A stretch of 64,000 nt of DNA from Ampelocalamus luodianensis (Eukaryota > Streptophyta > Magnoliopsida > Poales > Poaceae): positions 27,207,080 to 27,271,079 of the forward strand of contig CM070617.1 in the NCBI GenBank assembly GCA_036346255.1, written 5' to 3'. Position 1 is the first letter of the stretch, and every line of letters begins with the position of its first letter. Positions 56,701-64,000 of the stretch are shown here, one piece after another. Below the pieces are notes generated by a model. That model did no database searches and was not told the origin of the DNA. It saw only the letters and a program-made list of their open reading frames with translations. Position numbers and translations under genes: made by a program.

Positions 56701-58900
56701 AAATCCTCCTGATCCACCTTGAGTTTGAATAGGGTGTTAAGAATGTTGTATGAATGTTGGTTGTATATTCTCTCCCTCTCTTAGCCTATGTGGCCCATGT
56801 AGCTCATGAAGCCCATGTACTCTTCTCTATATGTATATACTCTCCCATTAATAAATAAGATGTATAGTTATGAATAGCAAAACCCTAGCCTCAATTATTA
56901 ACACACACTACCCCGCTTGACAGCTTCCCTCTACTGCTTACACATGGGACCCGCCATTCCTTCTTCAGCCTCAGCTTGACCTGTCTTCTCTGTGTCAATC
57001 GCCACCAAGGTAGCTGTAGGAGGTGGCGGTGTGACATAATAAAGCGCATACATTGAACTTGACAAGTCAGAAAAATGGAATGGATCAATAAAAACTCATT
57101 CCTGGACCAGGGCGAAAGGAGCGCACACCTAAGGCCCATGGGCCAGATGGTACCCAGCTCAGAAACCTAATGATTTAAACCTTCACAAAAAATGTGGACC
57201 TATTTTAAAATGAGAAGAAGCTTTGGATACCTCTGCATTGCTACAGATACATGAATCACGTTAAGAAATTCAACTGGTGTAAGCACGGCCAAATCAGGTA
57301 CATAGCATAAATACCTGCTATTTTGGGCACATCAAGCCAGAAATGACAACTTTCATTCTCCTGGCCAGTGAGCACTGCACAACAAAATAAATAGGATGAT
57401 TACAACTAAGGAGGATAAACCAAAAGAAAAATTAATAGGTCAAGCGAATTTATGACTGGACAGTTTTATCCTAAAGTGTATGAATGGCACCATACATCTT
57501 CTATCCTTGTTATGCTCCGGAAAATAAATAATGTCATTTGGAAAATATAACTATGAAAGCGACACATGCTGTCAGATATAAATGACATATCTCTATTAAT
57601 TAATTTCTTTTTCTGATGGACTAGTAGACAGTAAGGACAAATCCATTCTACATCATACAGTTAATATTATACTATTTACATGTATCCTTCATGTGTTTAC
57701 TTAGTGTAGATCTAATTGCACATCTTGAAGCATGACCTCCCTTGTTTTCTAGTCGGCTGCCTACGCCCGCCACGCCCGACTAGCGTCTTGGCGAACAATG
57801 GCAATGTTAGTATGTTATTTGCAGATTGCAGGGATAATATAGGAGTTGCAAATTCTGTAGATTTGAATCTTCACGTTTCCACCCAAGTATCTTTGACAAG
57901 ATATGGCCATTTCTGTTTCTGTATACTCTTCAAGGCATCCGTTCGGAAAATCATCAGCATAATTTTAAAAGTGAAATCATAGGCTCTTTTCCTGGTACGT
58001 CCATTCATCATTTGCCATGTGAGGCATCTACATTTACTTTGACATCGAGAGATTGGATTACAAAGACCCTATATGCAACTTTACTAATAAATATGTATTA
58101 ATCGCTACTAATTCAATACCAATTGCTGTGATGGCATTAATACACCAATTATATATCATTTGGTTAAACACCTCACAAGCGTGTATGTAACATGTGCTCA
58201 GTAAATGCTTGAGAGAATCTCATGACAACCAGTGTCAAAATGCAGGTTGGTAATTTCATAAGTTTGACATGCTCTGGTATATAAGAGATTGTACAGTGCC
58301 GAACATATTAATAAGGAGTTCCCAATAACATGCTGAATAACCGAAATCCAGATAACATGCAAATATCCAAAATAAAAAATCTACTAGTCCCTGCAAAGAA
58401 TTCAGATAGGACTTATAATCATCCAGTCATGGCGTTATATCTCACAAGGAGCATACCGATTCAGTGCCACGATGTGAATTAAGAACATTGATATGTTGGG
58501 CCATGTTAATACAACATGGACTTCAACATCAAGCCTGATGCACACCGGCACCAATCCAAAACATGTCCACATATCACTGTAACAAAACACAGATACAAAA
58601 GTGAGGGACAATGTCTGCATGTGCCTTTGACCTACAAGTTCAAAAAAATTATACCTTCACAACATTTTTGATATTTTCTTCAATCTGAGATATATAATAA
58701 TCCATCAGTGTTTCAGTTGGTGGTAGTCGATTACCCTCAAAGGCAATTATCGTGTCAACTGCGTAATGCACTATGGTATTGTGGCACTGCTCAATCACAA
58801 ACTCCTCATTTAAATAACTTTTCACCGCCTTCTTCACAAGATCATTCAATAGGCGACGGAAGATTGCCTGTGGTCTGTCATTGTCACTTGAGCGCACTTG
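47791..58900 (-). CDS. Multi-exon gene of unrecognised family (C-terminal eight exons)
   Basis: Minus-strand exons with GT...AG borders and compatible phases: 58655-58900 (82 codons; SYLNEEFVIEQCHNTIVHY), 57315-57360 (SCHFWLDVPKIA), 56944-57094 (ALYYVTPPPPTATLVAIDTE), 51108-51179 (LEKVTDEGFEFRLARALFVL), 50919-50974 (PKYLSALAWRAKTSHSII), 48373-48459 (LEQMDFVQDFARGDRQ), 48037-48086 (RLLRWIEMLHGYMTLQ) and 47791-47946 (FISDNETLEQLEAMTS..., stop 47791-47793). All join without a stop. An optional 33-nt exon at 57200-57232 would also keep the frame. No known domain is recognised; it looks helical and soluble. An alternative stop at 56931-56933 is reached if the donor at 56943 is not used. Large introns hold transposons. 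Confidence 0.72.
49623..50072 (+). repeat. 5' LTR of the short element
   Basis: It contains CCTATAAAAGGGATAG (TATA box, about 49852-49860) and GATGAATAAAC (possible poly(A) signal). It is the partner of 50322-50771. Confidence 0.9.
50075..50086 (+). other. Primer-binding site, initiator Met-tRNA
   Basis: TGGTATCAGAGC is complementary to the 3' end of plant initiator methionine tRNA, the usual primer of LTR retrotransposon reverse transcription. Confidence 0.9.
50094..50352 (+). other. Short open frame in the internal region (gag remnant or chance)
   Basis: The frame from ATGGCTTTCGG reads AFGAALFLLEKLKANSEEQR and stays open into the 3' LTR. The helical start is like the first residues of some plant Gag proteins, but the frame is too short to identify. 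Confidence 0.3.
50322..50771 (+). repeat. 3' LTR of the short element
   Basis: It is 450 bp, the same length as the 5' copy, with most differences being C/T or A/G changes, as expected for decay by cytosine methylation. Confidence 0.9.
53047..53404 (+). repeat. 5' LTR of the gag-only element
   Basis: This 358 bp LTR contains repeated GGACAGAGCATCT units and a TATA box in CCCTATAAATATG near 53256. It is a few units longer than the 3' LTR (343 bp). Confidence 0.9.
53407..53418 (+). other. Primer-binding site, initiator Met-tRNA
   Basis: TGGTATCAGAGC lies 2 bp after the 5' LTR, in the standard position. Confidence 0.9.
54108..55255 (+). pseudogene. copia gag with zinc knuckle and protease stub, frameshifted
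   Basis: Gag motifs appear in order but in different frames: YLTKANYAEWA (about 54155), ALDALIAAAPPEMRFAL followed by AKEAWDAI (about 54275-54360), YKRMARSISSLPD (about 54555-54595), and the zinc knuckle CYNCGKLGHWARDC at 54887-54928. After it VVLDIATPTT resembles the protease DTGA motif in damaged form, then THMTG and RGSVKFG-like strings appear near 55135-55205. The polypurine tract and 3' LTR follow directly. Gag would bind element RNA and build particles. The rest of pol is missing. Confidence 0.75.
55293..55635 (+). repeat. 3' LTR of the gag-only element
   Basis: It is preceded by the purine-rich ACTTAGGGAGAT. It matches the 5' LTR closely over its last 200 bp. Confidence 0.9.
56735..56903 (+). 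repeat. 3' LTR (169 bp) of the truncated copia element
   Basis: It begins TGTTAAGAATGTTG after GAATAGGG and ends AATTATTAACA. It contains a TATATGTATATAC motif and AATAAATAAG. No second copy is present in the window. Confidence 0.75.
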
Positions 58901-58959
58901 CTAAGGGTATATAGCTGTGTTAGTGTAGAATCAGTCCCTTTGAAGTATGGAAATATATA

Positions 58960-59589
58960 GGGAAAATTTAGTTCCTGCTGCTCAAAATATGTGCAAATTT
59001 TGTTCTGCCATTGGAAATTTGATCATTTCATTTTTGTCATTCCTCTGTCATTGCACATTTCGTTTTTACCACTCCATTAAATTTTCCGTAAAGTCAACAA
59101 GGTTTGACCGTTAAGAAATATGCAAAATTATCAGAAAAAGAGAAAATTTTAAAATAATAAAGAAAAATTACCAAAAAAATAAAAGTGCACAAAAGTTTCT
59201 TAGTGTAATTTTCTCAAAAAAAAATCAAAAAATTTACACTGAGGAAAATTTTAGCAATGCTCCATAAAAGTTGAGGAAGATCAAAACATTTTCCTTAGTA
59301 TAATTTTGTTGAGAAATTTTATTAGTGTATTAATAAAACAAAATTGTTCAAGAGTTATCCCTGAATTTTGCTATATTTTTCTCTTTTCTTCTTGTGTTTT
59401 TCTGGTTTATTTTTCTAGTATTTTTATGTTTTCCCTCATATTTCTTGACAGTCAAATCCCGTTGACTTGGACGGAGTGGCAAAAACGAAATGTGCATTGA
59501 CGGAAGAATGGCAAAAATGAAATAGTCAAATTTCCGATGGCAGAACCGAATTTGCACATATTTTGAGTGGCAGGAACAAAATTTTCCCA
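58960..59589. mobile_element. Mutator-type MITE with ~200-bp inverted repeats and 9-bp target duplication
   Basis: The ends are GGGAAAATTTAG and, reversed, GGGAAAATTTTG. The arms pair over about 200 bp, including CTCAAAATATGTGCAAATT and TGCACATTTCGTTTTT in both. The 9 bp AAATATATA flanks both sides (58951-58959, 59590-59598). It is 630 bp with no protein. It lies in an intron of the minus-strand gene, ending 59 bp from the 58900 exon border. Confidence 0.9.
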
Positions 59590-60830
59590 AATATATACAG
59601 CTAGTGGTTACACGAAAATATCATAACAACCAGCATAGAAGCAGTCCAGTTCATTGTTATCCAAACTACATGCTAAAAACAGCTAAGAATAATCAGGGAT
59701 AACTCAATGGGAAAATCCAATTTCCTTGAGAAATAGCAACTTTATTCAAAATTGGAGTCGAAGATATATGGAATCAAGAGATCTAAAGTTCAAAACTGTT
59801 TGTGTATCACGTCATTACTCAATCAGTGAGATATGGCAAAAAAAAGTTTCTCTTTGATCAAAGCCATATACAAAAGAATCGTCAAACAGGCATAACGGCT
59901 TCAACCTATGTATCTTTGTATTCGTCCAGTTATTGATGTTTCACTTACAATAACGGGGCCACTTACATATAGGTTAGAGCTGTGGAAATGGAGACCATTA
60001 GGTCAATTTCCAATACCACTGTTCAGTGCCCAACATTTAAAAGATGCTACTAATCTATAACTGTTACAACATAAATTCAATTTTCGATCAAGCCAACATG
60101 CAGGTCTAATCAGACTTAATTGCCCGTCACAATTGTTTTCAGGACAGTATTCAAACTAATTCGAAGGTAAAATGAGTTATTGCTAGTTAGGGCAAAAACA
60201 ACGGAGGACATAGACACCAGGATAAGCATGAAAAGTTCCTCACAGTTTCGCAAGTGCATGGATAAAAATGAGTCAAGAATTCAAGCATATGACCAACCAG
60301 TTAGTTTCAATTAACTTGATGGATTAATTTATACGGAACAAATGGGGTTAAGCATTGTCTAGCACATGCAGAAATGAAGCGGGGGCAAAGAATTAAGCTA
60401 ATTGCATTCAGGAAGACAAAATTTGTCTCCCACCCAAAATACAAAGCAACTGATATCAGGTACGTAGGTCCTACTAGGTATCCGTTTGAATTCTTAATGC
60501 AGAACATTTTGAATGGGGAATGACTAAGAAGCGATTTCAGCAAAATAAATTGTTTGCTATTATCCAATACTACGAGTCTAATGACACACCTTAGAAACTA
60601 AACTACACCAGCATTTCTAAGCTGTCAGGGTTGTTTCACCATGAGGTGTGTACTCTATCTTATTTAAAAATCAATCCTCTCAAAAAGTTGATACACTCCT
60701 AAGAAATATCTTGAAACTTTCTGAAGGGGCAGAATGTCACCAAACAATAAATCAATATGCTGAAGAAAAACACAAAAAAGTGATCTAGCCAAGGGCACAA
60801 TGTGTCGATGGCTCGATGCATCAAGCATAC

Positions 60831-60891
60831 CTCATTACGCCATCTATGATTCCAATTTTGCTCACCCTTCTTGCCATGATTGCAAGCAACG
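60831..60891 (-). CDS. Probable upstream exon of the long minus-strand gene
   Basis: It is bounded by TTTCATAG on its 5' side and GAG|GTATGC on its 3' side. In the frame that joins in phase with the exon at 58900 it reads VACNHGKKGEQNWNHRWRNE. A second frame is open too. Intervening exons may be missing, so the link is less sure than for the downstream chain. Confidence 0.45.
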
Positions 60892-61937
60892 CTATGAAAT
60901 ATAAATATTTCGTATTTATACAAGCGAAATCGCAAGTTGTTACTCAATAAAAAGCATAATCTGAAAACTATTTATACATGATCGTACTATCCACATATTC
61001 ACATAACTGCTTATCTTTAACTAAAGTGTGTGCCATTTTTCTAATCCCCACTCTCATAAAATAATGTGATTTCATTTTGATGAAAGCATGAGCAACAACT
61101 CATCATGCATTCAGCATGCCTACGTTGTATCAGTACATTAGCCTGGGAGAACTACCTATCTTTGCGAAATATTAGTCTCCTCAAGCAATAAGTTGATTAA
61201 GCTCTACAGTGAGACTAAATCCTTGACTAGTGCTACCACATTGCTGGTGACTGGATTATGAGAAGAGTGTAAATAGTAATAACAATTAATGGAGGTGACT
61301 GACAATTGATCGATTTGTCAACTTTGTTATCTCATTCGACAAAATTAGCTCAAACAATCTAATAATATTGCTAATGCACATTAATCTCTCATCCTTGTAA
61401 CACTAGATATTCTAGCAAGCACGATTAGATGCTAATTGCCAATGCCTACATCATCCACATGCATTAGGATGACCAACTGGTTGCTCCACAACAAAATGTC
61501 AGCTAAGTAAATGCCTAACTAATTGCACTACATTACTTAAGTCCATAAGGCATGGCTCCCAATCAGTGATATGTTTTCAGCTACCCCCATCATCACAACA
61601 TTGCTAAGAAGCTCCAAAACCTATTCATGGTGACATCGAGCCCATACAATACTACCCATCAACTTGCAAGGATAACACTAGCTAGTTCCCATATCACCTC
61701 CGCGACATTTCGAAGCAACTGAAACAAACCAAAAAATTCATGCCAAATACTAGAGATTCAACACCAGAGATGCAAAGCTTCTCCAGTTCACGTATCTTAT
61801 CGATCGTCCCTGCATAAATCTAACATCACAGACAAAAACGCGTATCTGAACGGCAACCATAAGAGCATCGCAATCATGTATGAGCGGGAACCGAAACAAC
61901 AAGCAAAGCAAGCACAGGGGCGATCAGAGTGCCATAC

Positions 61938-62094
61938 CGCCCGACTGCGAAACACCGGCCGAAGCCCTAGCCGTCTCGACCGCCGCCCGCTGCTCCGCTC
62001 GCTCCAGCATCCTCTTCTGCGCGTCCTCAGTCCCGCCCGGCCGGCATCCGCCCCTTGAGCCACGGCCGCCGCTGCCGCCAATGCTGCTCGCCAT
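61938..62094 (-). CDS. Probable first coding exon of the long minus-strand gene
   Basis: The ATG at 62094 starts a GC-rich, 52-codon exon with a Gly/Ser/Arg-rich N-terminus (MASSIGGSGGRGSRGG) followed by a charged helical stretch (EDAQKRMLERAEQRAAVE). It ends at a donor, GGCG|GTATGG. This is a typical first exon of a grass gene. Its phase (one base over) does not fit the 60891 exon directly, so at least one more exon, or a different donor, is expected between them. Confidence 0.55.
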
Positions 62095-63697
62095 CGGGGT
62101 TCCTGCCGCTGCTGTGGAGTTGCTTCTGGGTGGGCGAGTGATATGGAGGAGAGGCGAAGAGGCGATGGGGAATTTGGGGTTTGGGAGGGAAGATCCTCAC
62201 TGGGCGCGCTGCTGCAGCGTTTGCTCTCGAGTCTCGACACTTCCCTCTTTTGCTCTGTTCACACAGTGGCGTGGCTGCTCTTGGCATAGATGGAGCTGGC
62301 GTGTTGGGGCCACCTGGCAGCCTCGCGGATCGGCCTGCGTCCGTTGGACCTCGTGGCGATGGGGCGCGTCCCTGGTGACTTGCTGGATCACAGCCAGTGG
62401 TTTTTTGGCACAACTTCTGCAAGGAAGGAGCGGTATGGTAAATATGAAGGGGCGCGCGTCTTGGTAGTTGGGATTTTAGGTGCGATGCCTTTTAGTTCTT
62501 GAAATAAATTTAGAGAATTAAGATGTTCACGGGTAAATCAAAGTTCTGATGAGGGTTTTACACTTGGATTCAAAATTTTGGAGTAGATTGATGTTGTTTC
62601 ATCGATAAATGCTAGTTTTAGCATTTCTTTCAGTCAACCATGGTGTTTTGGCATAGCTAAGCTTCACATCCACCGCCATGAGTAAGGTTCATGGCCGCTT
62701 GCTTTTGGTTTTGGAAGGTGATGGGGGTAGACTTTGTAGATGCGCTCACAAGCAGATGTCGTACTAGTCGCTTCAATTCATTACTTTTATAGTTTACTTG
62801 GCAGAAAATGTGATTCTAACTGCCTCAAGAAGTGGAATTCTTATGGCACTAACACTTGATTATGTCTAAGCTTATGTGGACACTTGCAATGTGTTTCTTC
62901 ATAACTATGATAGGTTTTAGATGCTAGTTTAACGATAATAGTAGGAAAAGTTGTAGATGATGAATTCCACCTACATTGCCATGAGTCGAGTGTATGCATT
63001 GCAGGTGCGCATGGAGAAAGTGAGAATGAAGGTGGCGAAGCAAAACAAGAAGAAAAAGGCGCACATACAAAAGAACCCTAGCTTCATTATGGCATTATCT
63101 GTTTCCGTACGAAACATGGCGCCAACTATTTTTAAGAAGACTCTTGGACCATTAACATATTGGGCCAATCTTTATTTAAGAGAGAGGCTATTGGGTTGTT
63201 TCACATTTAAAATTGAGGGTCACCTGTGGAATGTATCTTGTTCACATAAAATCCAACAAGATACATTAAACCCAATTCAACGGTTACTAGTGGAATAAAA
63301 TCGCATGGATCTCGTTACCTTTATACTCTTTTAATCTCATGACACATGACAGAATAAATTAACAACATTTTTACATGGACACATGTAATGGTTTGAAAGG
63401 GTTTCAAGCAAGGATCTAAAGATGAGAAGGTATCATATGATTTATTTCCATCCCCTCTTTCTTCACATATTATTCATTTGATCGTTCCCTGCCACTTTAC
63501 CCTTCAACAAAAACTCTCCAACTAAATCGCGCCGCCACCCCTTGTCCATCCACGAGCCCTTTCAATCATAGCTATTGGTAGCATTCATCGCTATCGACCA
63601 ATTTCCTCGCCGCCACCTCCCTCGTATTCAATGCCACTCTCAGCACGTAGACTCCTTTATGCAACCCTCGTTCCCAACATCTTACCCTATTTTTTGA
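62095..63697. other. Presumed promoter of the minus-strand gene and intergenic DNA
   Basis: The GC-rich 62095-62470 segment is the likely 5' untranslated region and promoter; I see no clear TATA box. The rest has no supported gene. A plus-strand frame at 62957-63298 is Lys-rich at its start and lacks a known domain; its end overlaps a hairpin-forming sequence. Confidence 0.4.
63190..63276. repeat. Hairpin-forming inverted repeat
   Basis: A perfect 13-bp pair AATGTATCTTGTT (63230-63242) and AACAAGATACATT (63255-63267) encloses 12 bases. An outer pair ATTGGGTT (63190-63197) and AACCCAAT (63269-63276) brackets it asymmetrically. It may be a small MITE remnant or chance. Confidence 0.6.
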
Positions 63698-64000
63698 AGG
63701 ATTAAGTACATTGTTCATCCATGAACTCTTGACCTAGTTTAATGTTCATCTCTCAATTGCAATATCGGATGAAACATATACTCCAAGTGTCAATACCGTG
63801 CAAAAAACCGCCATTTATTCCTTTTGAGGGCTGTTTCGTGCCACGTGGAAAAAAAGAAACCTTTCCACCATGGCCGCTGACTCGGATTCAATCCCAACTT
63901 GCCCTTTGCAGAACGCAACGACGCCGCTCTCTCTCTCTCTCTCAGCGTCGATTGAAGGGGATTAGGGTTTGGAGAGTGGTGCCCGATGACCGAAGGTGGT
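63698..64000. mobile_element. Possible left end of a second Mutator-like element, cut by the window edge
   Basis: From GGATTAAGTACATTGTTCATCC the sequence has the style of grass MULE inverted repeats (alternating 'CATCC.TGAACTC' and 'TTCATC' blocks). It includes GGCTGTTTCGTGCCACGTGG, close to the GGCTGTTTCGTGC...CACGTGG block in the Pack-MULE ends. A (CT)n leader and GATTAGGGTTTGG follow. The other end is outside the window. Confidence 0.4.

Larger units (their letters stand above)
52606..56903 (+). mobile_element. 5'-truncated Ty1/copia element in an intron, split by a nested element
   Basis: Left part 52606-53046: integrase C-terminus (PSARRIRISHDVTFDE), then damaged reverse transcriptase (SQMDAKNTFLHGDLHEVYM). 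Right part 55641-56730: LILLYVDDMLITGD, a recognisable RNase H (AWKSKKQTAVSRSSAEAK), then a polypurine-like GAATAGGG and a short LTR at 56735-56903. The 5' LTR, gag and most of integrase are missing. CACAC is present on both outer sides (52601-52605, 56904-56908), which may be a target duplication but is low complexity. It lies in the intron between the exons at 56944 and 51179 of the minus-strand gene. Confidence 0.82.

Noticed and set aside
57200..57232. 33-nt exon between 57315 and 57094
   Set aside because: It preserves the frame whether included or not and its donor (GTCCAC) is weak, so it is only mentioned as optional.
61797..62240. 147-codon minus-strand frame overlapping the first exon of the long gene
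   Set aside because: It is in a different frame from the plausible ATG exon at 62094, reads Arg/Ser-rich then hydrophobic, and runs through the good donor at 61937. GC-rich first exons often leave all frames open.
1..64000. CRISPR arrays, operons, bacterial promoters, rRNA or tRNA genes
   Set aside because: The tandem repeats are directly adjacent minisatellites without spacers. tRNA-like strings occur only as LTR primer sites and in the SINE promoter. All other signs point to plant nuclear DNA.

Overview
This window is plant nuclear DNA, almost certainly from a grass (Poaceae). The evidence is an ERF repressor gene of the rice ERF3/AP37 type with very GC-rich codons, grass-type LTR families (Angela/BARE-like, SIRE-like, Tat-like), TAA-flanked Tourist/PIF-type MITEs, a grass-type tRNA-derived SINE and a Pack-MULE. 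The rice tribe is plausible but the species cannot be fixed. Most of the 64 kb is transposable elements, many of them nested. All family names and identity estimates come from reading by eye; no database search was run.

Layout. 1-6.3 kb: the 3' end of a Ty3/gypsy-like element and its long LTR, interrupted by a reverse-orientation Angela/BARE-type LTR. 8.45-14.81 kb: a complete but decayed Ty1/copia element with two LTRs of about 925 bp. 16.7-20.5 kb: a 5'-truncated LINE fragment on the minus strand, split by a 2.3 kb solo LTR with a perfect 5 bp target duplication (CATGG). 20.5-20.8 kb: a MITE. 25.2-25.9 kb: an intact single-exon ERF/AP2 repressor gene (minus strand) with a TATA box. 27.2-29.4 kb: a nested tandem duplication, a SINE with a 16 bp target duplication, a 17 bp remnant of a second SINE insertion and another MITE. 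33.2-43.0 kb: a decayed Tat-like gypsy element with pol on the minus strand and a spliced-looking antisense gene on the plus strand; it is split by a Pack-MULE (34,876-37,197) carrying a broken pirin gene and by a 3.3 kb SIRE-like solo LTR.

47.8-62.1 kb: a large multi-exon minus-strand gene that I cannot assign to a family. Eight exons from 58,900 down to the stop at 47,791 join with matching splice phases. Its introns hold a short LTR element (49.6-50.8 kb), a copia fragment with a gag-only GC-rich LTR element nested in it (52.6-56.9 kb), and a Mutator-type MITE (58.96-59.59 kb). The right edge appears to enter another Mutator-like terminal inverted repeat.

The only host genes I can support are the ERF gene and the long minus-strand gene. 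Everything else with coding character is transposon-borne or captured. The most interesting items are the pirin Pack-MULE, the unassigned gene with its loaded introns, the gag-only element sitting exactly inside a reverse transcriptase motif, and the micro-SINE scar.
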